From the NCBI RefSeq assembly GCF_024171525.1, contig NZ_JALJZY010000008.1, forward strand, positions 1-64,000: a stretch of DNA of 64,000 nucleotides, read 5' to 3'. Below the pieces are notes generated by a model that was not told the origin of the DNA, searched no databases, and worked only from the letters and a program-made list of their open reading frames with translations. This DNA is from Neisseriaceae bacterium HSC-16F19 (GTDB lineage: Bacteria; Pseudomonadota; Gammaproteobacteria; Burkholderiales; Neisseriaceae). The translations under genes and the position numbers were made by a program. Each line of letters begins with the position of its first letter. Positions within the stretch are counted from its first letter, which is position 1. Below are positions 8,354 to 17,730 of this stretch, piece by piece.

Positions 8354-9688
8354 ATGGCTGACACGCAACAAACGCTCAGCAATGCCCTTGTGCACCGGCA
8401 AGACCGTGAACATGTGTTTCATTCCTGGTCGGTACAGGGTGCGCTCAATCCCGTGGTCATCAAGTCCGGTTCAGGCAGCCGCCTGTGGGACTACGACGGC
8501 AAGGAATACCTGGATTTCAGCAGCCAGTTGGTGAATACCAATATCGGCCACCAGCATCCGAAAGTGGTGGCGGCCATCAAGGCGCAGGCGGACGAATTGA
8601 CCACCATTGCACCTTCTACCGCAAACCATGCCCGCAACCAGGCGGCCGAGCGCATTTTGGGCATTGCGCCTCAAGGTTTCAGCAAGGTGTTTTTCACCAA
8701 TGCCGGTGCCGATGCCAATGAAAACGCCATCCGCATGGCGCGTTTGTACACCGGCCGCGACAAGGTGCTGTCGTCCTACCGCTCCTACCACGGCAATACC
8801 GGTGCGGCGATTGTGGCCACCGGCGACGCCCGCCGCGTACCCAACGAATACGCCCGCGGCCATGTGCACTTTTTCAGCCCCTATCTCTACCGTTCCGAAT
8901 TCTGGGCCGCCGACGAAGCGCAGGAATGCGAGCGCGCCTTGCACCATCTGCGCCGCGTGATCGAATCCGAAGGTCCGCAGGGTATTGCCGCCATTTTGCT
9001 GGAAAGCGTGCCCGGCACGGCGGGCATTATGGTGCCGCCCAAGGGCTATATGCAGGGTGTGCGCGCCTTGTGCGACGAATTCGGCATCATCATGATTATG
9101 GACGAAGTGATGTCCGGCTTCGGCCGCACCGGCAAATGGCTGGCGCTGGAACACTACGAAGGCGTCACGCCCGACCTGATTACCTTTGCCAAGGGTGTGA
9201 ACTCCGGTTACATCCCCGCCGGCGGCGTGATTATTTCCGACAAACTCAATCAGTATTTCGACGACAAAATGTTCCCCGGCGGCCTGACGTATTCCGGCCA
9301 TCCGCTGGCCATGGCGTCTATTGTGGCCACCATCGATGCCATGCGTGAAGAAGGCATGGTCGAGCACGCCGCCAAAATCGGCGCCGAAGTGCTGGGCCCC
9401 GGCCTGCGTGCCCTGGCGGAAAAACACGCCGTGATTGGCGAAGTGCGCGGCCTGGGCGTGTTCTGGGCGGTCGAGCTGGTAAGCAACCGCGACAGCCGCG
9501 AAAAACTGCCGGTCGAAGCCATGAATGCGCTGAAAGCCGGCTGTATGCAGCGCGGTTTGTTACCGTTTATTGCCGACAACCGCCTGCACGTGGTGCCGCC
9601 GTGCAATGTCAGCGCCGAAGAAGTGGCCCAAGCCTTGGCCATTTACGATGCCGTACTGGCCGAAGTGGGCGCGGCTTACGCCAAATAA
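8354..9688 (+). CDS. class III PLP-dependent aminotransferase, probably omega-amino acid:pyruvate
   Basis: Transfers the amino group of an omega-amino acid (beta-alanine or similar) to a keto acid. The 444 residues show the class III fold signatures: the cofactor Asp250 in IIMIMDEVMSGFGRTGKW, and TFAKG with the Schiff-base lysine Lys280. The next gene is methylmalonate/malonate-semialdehyde dehydrogenase, the enzyme that would consume the semialdehyde from beta-alanine, so a beta-alanine-type catabolic pair is likely. Taurine or other omega-amino acids remain possible. A strong AAGGAGA precedes the ATG, and two types of palindrome lie upstream. Confidence 0.85.
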   Translation: MADTQQTLSNALVHRQDREHVFHSWSVQGALNPVVIKSGSGSRLWDYDGKEYLDFSSQLVNTNIGHQHPKVVAAIKAQADELTTIAPSTANHARNQAAERILGIAPQGFSKVFFTNAGADANENAIRMARLYTGRDKVLSSYRSYHGNTGAAIVATGDARRVPNEYARGHVHFFSPYLYRSEFWAADEAQECERALHHLRRVIESEGPQGIAAILLESVPGTAGIMVPPKGYMQGVRALCDEFGIIMIMDEVMSGFGRTGKWLALEHYEGVTPDLITFAKGVNSGYIPAGGVIISDKLNQYFDDKMFPGGLTYSGHPLAMASIVATIDAMREEGMVEHAAKIGAEVLGPGLRALAEKHAVIGEVRGLGVFWAVELVSNRDSREKLPVEAMNALKAGCMQRGLLPFIADNRLHVVPPCNVSAEEVAQALAIYDAVLAEVGAAYAK

Positions 9689-9728
9689 AGTGTTTTAAGG
9701 TGTTTTCAGGCAGCCTTTGGGGGCAACT

Positions 9729-9751
9729 GTAGCTTGGGTTGTAAACCCAAC
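9729..9751. repeat. GTAG-headed extragenic palindrome
   Basis: GTAG followed by the hairpin TTGGGTTGTAAACCCAA. It belongs to the REP-like family that recurs through the window with different stem sequences. Confidence 0.6.
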
Positions 9752-9795
9752 ATGTGTAATGCGGTTCGCTACAATGGCTACCTGAAACAGGTGCC

Positions 9796-9856
9796 GTAGG
9801 TCGGCTCTCCGAGCCGACTTATCTTGGTTTGACGTCGGCTCGGAGAGCCGACCTAC
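9796..9856. repeat. inverted pair of GTAGGTCGGCTC-type palindromes (BIME-like)
   Basis: Two copies of a GTAG-headed hairpin (stem TCGGCTC with its complement) face each other across about 15 bases, between the aminotransferase and dehydrogenase genes. The same stem class recurs at 59980-60003 and 60581-60643. Confidence 0.7.
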
Positions 9857-9922
9857 GCATTAGATAATTCAAATGGCGGGTACTCCCATGCCCGCCACAC
9901 CATTCAAACGGAAAGGATTTCC

Positions 9923-11422
9923 ATGACTGCCATACTCGGCCATTTTATCAACGGCCAAAGCGTTGCCGACAACGCGCGTACCCAAGACGTGTACAACCCT
10001 TCCACCGGTGCCGTGAGCAAACAGGTGGCCCTGGCTTCCAAAGCCACGGTCGAAGAAGCCATTGCCGCCGCCCAAGCCGCATTCCCTGCTTGGCGCAACG
10101 AGCCGGTGATCAAACGCGCACGTGTGATGTTCAAATTTAAAGAGCTCTTGGAAGCCAACCGCGACCACATCTGCAAGCTCATCGGCGAAGAGCACGGCAA
10201 AATTCTGCATGACGCCGCCGGCGAATTGCAGCGCGGCATCGAAAACGTCGAATACGCCTGTGCCGCACCGGAATTTTTGAAAGGCGAATACAGCAAAAAC
10301 GTCGGCCCCGGCATTGATTCCTGGAGCGAATTCCAGCCCTTGGGCGTGGTGGCCGGCATTACCCCCTTCAACTTCCCCGCCATGGTGCCCTTGTGGATGT
10401 TCCCCATGGCCATCGTGTGCGGGAACTGTTTCGTGCTCAAACCTTCCGAGCGCAACCCCAGCGCCAGCCTGTATCTGGCCGAATTGCTGAAGCAGGCCGG
10501 TCTGCCCGACGGTGTGTTCAATGTGGTCAACGGCGACAAAGAAGCGGTGGACACCCTGCTGACCGACCCGCGCGTACAGGCGGTGAGCTTTGTCGGCTCC
10601 ACCCCCATTGCCCGCTACATCTACGCCACAGCCACCGCAAACGGCAAACGCTGCCAAGCCTTGGGCGGCGCCAAAAACCACGCCATCGTGATGCCGGATG
10701 CCGATTTGGACAATGTGGTCAATTCCCTTTTGGGTGCGGCCTTCGGTTCTTCCGGCGAGCGCTGCATGGCCCTGTCTGTGGCCGTGGCCGTGGGTGACGA
10801 AATCGCGGACCGCCTGGTGGCGCAAATCGGCGCAGCTGCTGCCAAACTGAAAGTGGGCGCCTACAGCAATACCGACAACGATTTCGGCCCGGTGATTACC
10901 GCTGCCCACAAAGCCAAGGTGGAAGGCTATATCCAAAGCGCCGAAGAGCAGGGCGCCACCATTGTGGTGGACGGCCGCGGCTTGAAACCGGAAGGTTATG
11001 AAAACGGCTTCTTCGTCGGCGCCACCCTGATCGACCGCGTCACCCCCGACATGGTGAGCTACCAGGAAGAAATCTTCGGCCCGGTGCTGCAAGTGGTGCG
11101 CGTGCAAACCATGCACGAAGCCATGGAGCTGATCAACAACCATCTGTACGGCAACGGCACCTGCATCTACACCCGCGACGGCGAAGCGGCGCGTTATTTC
11201 AGCGACCACATCCAAGTGGGCATGGTCGGCATCAACATCCCGCTGCCGGTACCGGTGTCCTACCACAGCTTCGGCGGTTGGAAGCAGTCGCTGTTCGGCG
11301 ATTTGTACGCCTACGGCCCCGACGGCGCGCGTTTCTACACCCGCCGCAAAACCATCACCCAGCGTTGGCCGACTTCGGAAGTGCGCGAAGGCGCGCAATT
11401 CTCCATGCCGACTTTGGGTTAA
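9923..11422 (+). CDS. mmsA: CoA-acylating methylmalonate-semialdehyde dehydrogenase
   Basis: Oxidises malonate or methylmalonate semialdehyde with NAD+ and CoA to acetyl- or propionyl-CoA, CO2 and NADH, in the cytosol. The 499 residues have the aldehyde dehydrogenase layout: ITPFNFP near 146, the nucleophile Cys281 in GSSGERCMALS, and ALGGAKNH in place of the usual ELGG, the mark of this CoA-dependent subfamily. The start follows GGAAAGGATTTCC. It pairs with the upstream aminotransferase for omega-amino acid breakdown, though 234 bases of repeats separate them. A strong terminator follows. Confidence 0.93.
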   Translation: MTAILGHFINGQSVADNARTQDVYNPSTGAVSKQVALASKATVEEAIAAAQAAFPAWRNEPVIKRARVMFKFKELLEANRDHICKLIGEEHGKILHDAAGELQRGIENVEYACAAPEFLKGEYSKNVGPGIDSWSEFQPLGVVAGITPFNFPAMVPLWMFPMAIVCGNCFVLKPSERNPSASLYLAELLKQAGLPDGVFNVVNGDKEAVDTLLTDPRVQAVSFVGSTPIARYIYATATANGKRCQALGGAKNHAIVMPDADLDNVVNSLLGAAFGSSGERCMALSVAVAVGDEIADRLVAQIGAAAAKLKVGAYSNTDNDFGPVITAAHKAKVEGYIQSAEEQGATIVVDGRGLKPEGYENGFFVGATLIDRVTPDMVSYQEEIFGPVLQVVRVQTMHEAMELINNHLYGNGTCIYTRDGEAARYFSDHIQVGMVGINIPLPVPVSYHSFGGWKQSLFGDLYAYGPDGARFYTRRKTITQRWPTSEVREGAQFSMPTLG

Positions 11423-11439
11423 GGCTGCCTGAAAATACA

Positions 11440-11466
11440 AAATCCCCCGCCAAGCGGGGGATTTTT
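11440..11466. terminator. rho-independent terminator, bidirectional
   Basis: Perfect 11-base arms AAATCCCCCGC with a CAA loop and T-rich flanks lie between the converging mmsA and LysE-family genes, so the hairpin can end both transcripts. Confidence 0.9.
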
Positions 11467-11485
11467 ATTGCCGATGATGTTGGGT

Positions 11486-12112
11486 TTATGTGCTGCTCAA
11501 CAGCAAACGCGCCGCCAACAGCACAAACACCGTACCCGCCACGCGGTTGATATAGATTTGCGCGCGCTCGGAACGTTTGAGCCAGTCGCCCAAACGGGCG
11601 GCGGCCAAGGCCACGAGGCTGAAAATCACCAAGGCTATCAGCATAAATATCAGCCCCAGCACCACGATTTGCAGCGGTACAGAGCCGCGGGCGGGGTCGG
11701 TGAATTGCGGCAGAAAGGCGAGGAAGAAAATCGCCACTTTGGGGTTGGTGATGTTCATAAAAACGCCGCGAAAATAGAGCGCGGCGGCGCCGGCCGGCAC
11801 GCTGGCGGCTTCGCCGATGCGGCTGTTGCCGGCACGGAATGCGCCCCAGGCCAGATAGAGCAGATAAGCGGCGCCGCAGATTTTCAGCACGGTAAACGCC
11901 CACGGCGAAGTGCGCAGCAGTGCCGCCACACCGAGCGCCACGGCGGCAATATGCACCAACAGGCCGCTGCACAGCCCCAGGGTAATCAGGATGCCGGTGC
12001 GGCGGCCGTGCATGGCCGATTGGGTCAGTACAAAGATATTGTCCGGCCCCGGCGAGAGGGTCAGGGCGGCGGAGGCGAGCACAAAGCCGAACAGGATTTC
12101 AGGGGGAAGCAT
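11486..12112 (-). CDS. LysE/RhtB-family amino acid exporter
   Basis: Inner-membrane exporter of the LysE family, probably for amino acids or related compounds. The 208 residues begin with a first hydrophobic helix that includes the family motif LSPGPDN (residues 19-25), and NITNPKVAIFFLAFLPQF lies near 120-137. Five to six membrane segments are evident. Its start follows GGAG at good spacing and lies 14 bases after the rodA stop, so it may be co-transcribed with the elongation operon. The substrate cannot be read from sequence. Confidence 0.88.
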   Translation of the reverse strand: MLPPEILFGFVLASAALTLSPGPDNIFVLTQSAMHGRRTGILITLGLCSGLLVHIAAVALGVAALLRTSPWAFTVLKICGAAYLLYLAWGAFRAGNSRIGEAASVPAGAAALYFRGVFMNITNPKVAIFFLAFLPQFTDPARGSVPLQIVVLGLIFMLIALVIFSLVALAAARLGDWLKRSERAQIYINRVAGTVFVLLAARLLLSST

Positions 12113-12125
12113 GGCATGGCTCCAT

Positions 12126-13250
12126 TCAGGACGAACGGTATTGTTGCTGCTGTTTCATATTGCCTATGCCCATCATCATGCCCAGCATAATCATCACCGA
12201 CAGGGTGGCGGTGCCGCCGTAGCTCACCAAGGGCAGGGGCACGCCCACCACCGGCAGGATGCCGATGACCATGCCCATATTGACGAAGGTATAGCAAAAC
12301 AGGGTCATGGTCAGCGCTCCGGCCAGCGTGCGGCTGTAGAGTGTGGGCGCGCGCAGGGTGATGTAAAGCCCGCGGGCCAGGATAAAGGCAAACACCGCCA
12401 GCAAGAGGATATTGCCGATCAGGCCGAATTCCTCGCCATAGACGGCGAAGATAAAGTCGGTGGTGGATTCGGGAATATAGTCCAAATGCGTTTGCGAACC
12501 GCCCAGCCAGCCTTTGCCCCACACGCCGCCGGAACCGATGGCGGTTTGCGACTGCAAAATATGGTAGCCCGCGCCGAGGCGGTCTTTGGTGGGATCGAGC
12601 AGGGTCATCACGCGCACGCGCTGGTAATCGTGCATGCCGTACAGCCAGATCAGGGGCAGGGCGGCCACGGCACCGATCACGGCGGCAAAGATGACTTTCC
12701 ATGGCAGGCCGGCAAAAAATACCACAAACAGGCCGGAGGCCATAATGAGGATGGTGGTGCCCAAATCGGGTTGCTTGAAAATAAAGAAGCAGGGCACGAT
12801 GACCAAGGCCAAGGCACCGATATGATGGTACCAGCGCAGATGCAGTTCATGGCGCTGGTAATACCAAGCCACCATCATCGGCAGGGAAATCTTGATGATT
12901 TCCGAGGGCTGGATGCGCGCCACGCCCAAATCCAGCCAGCGCTGGGCGCCGTTGACGGTGATGCCGAAAAAATGCACCCCCACCAGCAGCAACACCCCCA
13001 AGGCGTAGAGCGGCGGGGCGAAATTGCTCAAAATCTGCGGCGGCGTGCGCGCAATCGCCCACAGCAGGGCAAAGCCCAAGACGGTGTGTATGGTTTTGTT
13101 GCGCAGCTGGCTGAAATCCTGACCGTCGGCGGAATACAGCAGAAACAAACTCATCACATAGATGGCGAGTATGGCATAAAACAGCCACACGTCCATGGGC
13201 GCCCACAGGCGCTGCCACATCAGTTTCCAGCGGCTCTGGGTATTATTCAT
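12126..13250 (-). CDS. rodA: rod shape-determining protein RodA (SEDS glycosyltransferase)
   Basis: Polymerises lipid II glycan strands during cell elongation, working with PBP2. The 374 residues form about ten membrane segments. The SEDS motif region GVWGKGWLGGSQTHLDYIPE and TDFIFAVYGEEFGLIG are plain. The chosen ATG (13250) overlaps the mrdA stop by eight bases; an upstream in-frame start would lie well inside mrdA. It is the last gene of mreB-mreC-mreD-mrdA-rodA. Confidence 0.95.
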   Translation of the reverse strand: MNNTQSRWKLMWQRLWAPMDVWLFYAILAIYVMSLFLLYSADGQDFSQLRNKTIHTVLGFALLWAIARTPPQILSNFAPPLYALGVLLLVGVHFFGITVNGAQRWLDLGVARIQPSEIIKISLPMMVAWYYQRHELHLRWYHHIGALALVIVPCFFIFKQPDLGTTILIMASGLFVVFFAGLPWKVIFAAVIGAVAALPLIWLYGMHDYQRVRVMTLLDPTKDRLGAGYHILQSQTAIGSGGVWGKGWLGGSQTHLDYIPESTTDFIFAVYGEEFGLIGNILLLAVFAFILARGLYITLRAPTLYSRTLAGALTMTLFCYTFVNMGMVIGILPVVGVPLPLVSYGGTATLSVMIMLGMMMGIGNMKQQQQYRSS

Positions 13251-15294
13251 GGGCGGCTCCGGAAGCGGCTGTTGCGGCGGCCTCTTGCGGGCGGAAGGCA
13301 CGCAACAGCGGCGGAATGGCGGTTTGGCCGCCGTGGGCGGCGTCCATCAGATTGTTGTTGGCTTCACCGGCACCGCTGCGCTGCGGCGCAACGGCAGGCG
13401 GTGCTTCGTCCAAGCGCAAGAGATAAAAATCGGCCAATTGGCGGGCAATGGGGGCGGCATTGGCGCCCCAGCCGCCGTTTTCCAGAATCACCGCAATGGC
13501 AATCTGCGGTTTTTCCACCGGGGCGAAGGCGATAAACCAGGCGTGGTCGCGATGCTGCTCGGCCAGGGCGGCGGCATTATAGGTGGCGCCCTGTTTGATT
13601 TGCACCACCTGGGCGGTACCGGTTTTGCCGCCCATGCTGTATTTGAGGCCGCCGCCGACACGCCAGGCGGTGCCGCCCGGCTGCAATACCCGCACCATGC
13701 TGTGCTTGATGTAATTGAAATTGCTTTGCGAATACGGCAGGGTGCGCTCCGGCTGCGGCTCGATGAGCATCACCTGTTTGTTGCTGTGGTCCAGAATCTG
13801 GCTGACCAGATGCGGGCGGTAAACCACGCCGTTATTGGCGAGGATGGCGGTGGCGTGCGCCATTTGCATGGGGGTGTAGGTGTTATAGCCCTGGCCTATG
13901 CTGACCGACACCATTTCCGCCGGATTCCAGCGGCGGCGGTCTTCAGGCAGCTTGGCAAAGCGTTTTTCCTTCCATTCGCGCGTGGGCAGCACACCTTGGT
14001 ATTCGTTGTTCAAGTCGATGCCGGTTTTTTGGCCGAGGCCGAATTCGGCCAGATAGGGCGCGGTTTTGTCCACGCCCATTTCATAGCCCAGGCGGTAGAA
14101 GAAAGTGTCGGAAGACACCTGAATGGCTTTGGACAAATTGGCCGAGCCGTGGCCGCTGCGCACCGAGTCGCGGAACAAGTGGCTGCTGCCGGGGATGCTC
14201 CATGCGCCGGGCGCGGGCACGATGGTGTCCTGGCCGATGTGTTTGCTTTCCAGTAAGGCCATGCCCATAAACGGTTTGAAGGTGGAACCGGGCGGATACA
14301 GACCTTGGGTGACGCGGTTAATCAGCGGGCGCTGCCAGTCTTCGTTGAGCGCCTTCCAAGTATCGCTGTCGATACCGTCGATAAACAGATTGGGGTCGTA
14401 GCTGGGTTTGGACACAAAGGCAATCACGCCGCCGGTTTGCGGATTGATGGCGGCAATGGCGCCGCGGCGGTTGCCCAGCAGGCGGTCGGCCTCCTGCTGT
14501 ACGCGGATGTCCATGGCCAGTTTGAGGGTTTGGCCGTTGGTGGGCGGCACGTTCTTGAGGGTGCGCACAATGCGGCCCTGGGCGTCTTTTTCCACTTCCT
14601 GATAGCCGGGCGCACCGTGCAGCTGGCGTTCATAATGGTCTTCCAAGCCCATTTTGCCGATGTGGGTGCTGCCGCGGTAGAGGCCGGTGAGTTCCTGCTC
14701 CTCCAGCTTTTTCATGTCGCTGTCGGAAATGCGGCCGATATAGCCGAGAAAATGCGCCGTCAGCGGGCCGTAAGGGTATTCGCGGAAGGTGCGTGCATTG
14801 ATTTCCACACCCGGAAAACGGTAAAGCTGCGCCGCCACACGGCTGGCCTCGTCCATGGACAGTTTGAGCTTGAGCGGGATTTTTTCGTAGGAACGGAATT
14901 CGGCGCGAAAACGCTGGAAACGGCGCATATCGCCTTCGCTGATGTCCACATAAGCCTTCAAGGCTTCTATGGTGTCATCCAGTTTGCCGGAGACTTTGCT
15001 GGGAATGATTTCCAGCGAATAAGCCGGATAATTGTGCGCCAGCACCACGCCGTTGGCATCGACGATTTCGCCGCGGTTGGGCGGGGTGGGAATGAGGGAG
15101 ATGCGGTTTTGCGTGGCCTGCACCACATAGTCTTCGTGTTTGATGACTTGCAGCCACACAAAACGGGCGGTGAGGATGCCGAAACACACCAACACCAGCG
15201 CAAAAGCCACCGCCACACGCAGGAAGTGGTCTTGTTGCGGCCGTGCGGGCGCCTTGGGCGCCCGGGTGCGGAATTGCAGCTTGTTCTTTTTCAT
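13243..15294 (-). CDS. mrdA: penicillin-binding protein 2 (peptidoglycan DD-transpeptidase)
   Basis: Class B transpeptidase that cross-links peptidoglycan on the outer face of the inner membrane during elongation. The 683 residues hold one N-terminal membrane anchor (about 24-50), a pedestal/dimerisation domain (about 65-240) and a transpeptidase domain with STFK (337-340, catalytic Ser337), SSD (394-396) and KTGT (557-560). The C-terminal tail of about 45 residues is rich in Ala, Gly and Pro and looks unstructured. Its ATG overlaps the mreD stop codon and its stop overlaps rodA, which indicates translational coupling. Confidence 0.95.
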   Translation of the reverse strand: MKKNKLQFRTRAPKAPARPQQDHFLRVAVAFALVLVCFGILTARFVWLQVIKHEDYVVQATQNRISLIPTPPNRGEIVDANGVVLAHNYPAYSLEIIPSKVSGKLDDTIEALKAYVDISEGDMRRFQRFRAEFRSYEKIPLKLKLSMDEASRVAAQLYRFPGVEINARTFREYPYGPLTAHFLGYIGRISDSDMKKLEEQELTGLYRGSTHIGKMGLEDHYERQLHGAPGYQEVEKDAQGRIVRTLKNVPPTNGQTLKLAMDIRVQQEADRLLGNRRGAIAAINPQTGGVIAFVSKPSYDPNLFIDGIDSDTWKALNEDWQRPLINRVTQGLYPPGSTFKPFMGMALLESKHIGQDTIVPAPGAWSIPGSSHLFRDSVRSGHGSANLSKAIQVSSDTFFYRLGYEMGVDKTAPYLAEFGLGQKTGIDLNNEYQGVLPTREWKEKRFAKLPEDRRRWNPAEMVSVSIGQGYNTYTPMQMAHATAILANNGVVYRPHLVSQILDHSNKQVMLIEPQPERTLPYSQSNFNYIKHSMVRVLQPGGTAWRVGGGLKYSMGGKTGTAQVVQIKQGATYNAAALAEQHRDHAWFIAFAPVEKPQIAIAVILENGGWGANAAPIARQLADFYLLRLDEAPPAVAPQRSGAGEANNNLMDAAHGGQTAIPPLLRAFRPQEAAATAASGAAHE

Positions 15295-15788
15295 GGGCGG
15301 TGTTTTTTGGCCAGCAGCAACATCAGATTATTCAGCAAGGGCCACAAGAGGGCGCCGATAAAGGGCGAAATGAGCAAGCCCCAGCTGTTGAAATGATGTT
15401 CGTAAAAATAATAGACCAAAACCACCAGCAATTGAATCAGCATGAGGATGCCGAACACCGCCATCGACTGCATGCCGAAGGCGTAGGAAAGGATTTTGCG
15501 CTGCTGTTGCACCACAACAAAGGCCGCCACGCTGAAGGCTAAGGCATGTTGGCCCAGCGGTGCGCCGGAGCCGATGTCGAGCAAGAGGCCGATAACAAAG
15601 GCCATGCTGATGCCGATGTTTTGCGGGCGGTGCAGCAGCCAGAAAATCAGCAACAGCGCGGTAAATTCAGGCAGCCAGTAGGCAAAGGGGCGCGGCAGGG
15701 CGATAAAGTCCAGCAGCAGGCCCAAGGCAAAGCTGGCGGCAATGTGTTTTTTGCCGATTTGGCGGTAGATATGGTCAAACTCAATCAT
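15291..15788 (-). CDS. mreD: rod shape-determining protein MreD
   Basis: Small inner-membrane component of the elongasome that links MreC, RodA and PBP2. The 165 residues are almost wholly hydrophobic with about five membrane spans and carry PLGQHALAFSV, a region typical of MreD. It overlaps mreC by four bases (ATGA) and mrdA by four, as in a tightly coupled operon. Confidence 0.92.
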   Translation of the reverse strand: MIEFDHIYRQIGKKHIAASFALGLLLDFIALPRPFAYWLPEFTALLLIFWLLHRPQNIGISMAFVIGLLLDIGSGAPLGQHALAFSVAAFVVVQQQRKILSYAFGMQSMAVFGILMLIQLLVVLVYYFYEHHFNSWGLLISPFIGALLWPLLNNLMLLLAKKHRP

Positions 15789-16660
15789 GGCGCAGACGCA
15801 GCCTCATTTTGCGCCGCCAGCGCCTCGGCCGGGTCGGCCTGTTGCGGAATCACCAGCAAAAAACGCACCTGGCGGTAGTCGGCTGCGGGTTTCAGCGCCA
15901 CCTGGTAATAGGGCGAGCCGGTGCGCGGGTCCACTTCGGCGACTTCGGCCACCGGAATACCGGCCGGATAAACGCTGTCGAGGCCGGAAGTCACCAAAAC
16001 ATCGCCCGGCTGCAAAGAAGCGTCCGCAGGAAAATAGGGCAAGGCCACCCCGCCGGTACGGCCATAGACCAAGGTGCGCACGCCGGTGCGCGCCACCATC
16101 ACCGGAATCACGGCTTGGCTGTTGGCCAAAAGCGCGATTTCGGCGCTGAAAGGTTGGGCGGCGGACACCTGGCCGATGAGGCCGTTTTCGTCGGTAACAG
16201 CGTCACCGGCACGGATGCCGTTGCGGCTGCCCACATTGACAAAAATTTTGTCGGCGGAAGGATTTTTGCCGGTGGAAATGACTTCGGCGAGTATGGCTTG
16301 CGGCAACACGTTTTGCTGTAGGCCGGAAACGGCGGTGAGCCCGCCCAAGGCTTGCAGCTGCGCCTGTTGCTGGCGCACCTGCAATTGCAGGCGCGCATTG
16401 TGTTCCAACAGGTTTTGCCGCTCTTCGATGAGGTCGTGCTGCTGTTGCAGATAGGACCAGGTAGCGTTTACCGCCGCCACAGGCTTGTGGGCCAGCCATT
16501 GCAGCGGATAGAGCGCGGTGGCGATGTGGCTTTTGGCCTGTTGTACGGCGGCGTAGCGGTTGTCCAACACCAAGAGCGCCACCGACAGGATGACAAACAC
16601 CACCAGCTTGCTGGCCGGACGGATGCGCTGGTGGACAAAGTTTAAAGACTGTTCGGCCAT
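15785..16660 (-). CDS. mreC: rod shape-determining protein MreC
   Basis: Bitopic scaffold protein of the elongasome that contacts PBP2 in the periplasm. The 291 residues contain a short cytosolic N-terminus, one membrane helix (about 19-38), a coiled coil rich in Gln and Leu (about 68-105) and the beta domain with VNVGSRNGIRAGDAVTDENG and LVTSGLDSVYPAGIPVAEV. The gap from mreB is 29 bases. Confidence 0.95.
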   Translation of the reverse strand: MAEQSLNFVHQRIRPASKLVVFVILSVALLVLDNRYAAVQQAKSHIATALYPLQWLAHKPVAAVNATWSYLQQQHDLIEERQNLLEHNARLQLQVRQQQAQLQALGGLTAVSGLQQNVLPQAILAEVISTGKNPSADKIFVNVGSRNGIRAGDAVTDENGLIGQVSAAQPFSAEIALLANSQAVIPVMVARTGVRTLVYGRTGGVALPYFPADASLQPGDVLVTSGLDSVYPAGIPVAEVAEVDPRTGSPYYQVALKPAADYRQVRFLLVIPQQADPAEALAAQNEAASAP

Positions 16661-16689
16661 GGACTTAAGCCTCGGTCACGCTGGCGCAA

Positions 16690-17730
16690 TCAGGGGTTGG
16701 AGATGAAAACGGAATTGAGCTTGCCGATCATGTCCAGCGCCTTGCCGCTGCCGCGCACCACGCAGGTGAGCGGGTCTTCGGCAATCATTACCGGCAGGCC
16801 GGTTTCTTCGGCCAAGAGGCGCTCCAGGCCGTTGAGCAGGGCGCCGCCGCCGGTGAGTACCAGGCCGCGGTCGGCAATGTCGGCACCCAGTTCGGGCGGG
16901 GTTTGTTCCAGTGCGTTTTTCACTGCCTGTACGATTTGGTTCAGAGGTTCGGCCAGGGCTTCCAGAACTTCGTTGGAGCTGATGGTAAAGGCGCGCGGAA
17001 TGCCTTCGGCCAGGTTGCGGCCTTTGACTTCGATTTCGCGCACTTCCATGCCGGGGAAGGCCGTGCCTATGGTTTGCTTGATTTCTTCCGCAGTGGCTTC
17101 GCCGATGAGCATGCCGTAGTTGCGGCGCACATAGTTGATGATGGCTTCGTCAAAGGCATCGCCGCCCACGCGGATGGAATGCGAATACACCACGCCGGAG
17201 AGGGAAATCACACCGACTTCGGTGGTGCCGCCGCCGATGTCCACCACCATGGAGCCGGTGGGGTCTTCGATGGGCAGACCGGCGCCGATGGCGGCGGCCA
17301 TGGGTTCTTCAATCAGATTGACAATAGACGCGCCGGCGGCGAGGGCGGAATCGCGGATGGCTTTGCGCTCTACCTGGGTGGAGCCGCAGGGCACGCAGAT
17401 GACGATGCGCGGCGCAGCGGCAAAGCGGCTGTTGTTGACCTTGCGGATAAACTGCTTGAGCATTTTTTCGGTGACGTTAAAGTCGGCAATCACGCCGTCT
17501 TTCATCGGGCGGATGGCCTGGATGCTGCCGGGGGTGCGGCCGAGCATTTTCTTGGCTTCGGCACCCACCGCCACCATGGCGTTTTTGCCGTTGGGAATGT
17601 CGTTTTGCACGGCCACCACGGAAGGTTCGTTCAAAACAATGCCTTTGTTTTTAATGTAAATCAGGGTGTTGGCGGTGCCCAAGTCGATGGCAAGGTCGTT
17701 GGAGAAATATTGGGTGAAAAAACGGAACAT
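16690..17730 (-). CDS. mreB: actin-like cell shape protein MreB
   Basis: Actin-like ATPase that forms membrane-bound filaments and positions the cell-wall elongation machinery. The 346 residues have the usual length and carry the nucleotide-binding motifs DLGTANTLIY (phosphate 1), VVDIGGGTTEVGVIS (phosphate 2) and LTGGGALLNGLERLL (adenosine). It is the first gene of mreBCD-mrdA-rodA, and its start follows AGGAT. The operon implies a rod-shaped or elongating cell, unlike the coccoid Neisseria species that lost it. Confidence 0.97.
   Translation of the reverse strand: MFRFFTQYFSNDLAIDLGTANTLIYIKNKGIVLNEPSVVAVQNDIPNGKNAMVAVGAEAKKMLGRTPGSIQAIRPMKDGVIADFNVTEKMLKQFIRKVNNSRFAAAPRIVICVPCGSTQVERKAIRDSALAAGASIVNLIEEPMAAAIGAGLPIEDPTGSMVVDIGGGTTEVGVISLSGVVYSHSIRVGGDAFDEAIINYVRRNYGMLIGEATAEEIKQTIGTAFPGMEVREIEVKGRNLAEGIPRAFTISSNEVLEALAEPLNQIVQAVKNALEQTPPELGADIADRGLVLTGGGALLNGLERLLAEETGLPVMIAEDPLTCVVRGSGKALDMIGKLNSVFISNP

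Noticed and set aside
9869..11440. 523-codon minus-strand open frame over mmsA
   Set aside because: An antisense artefact; mmsA has its catalytic cysteine and subfamily motifs.
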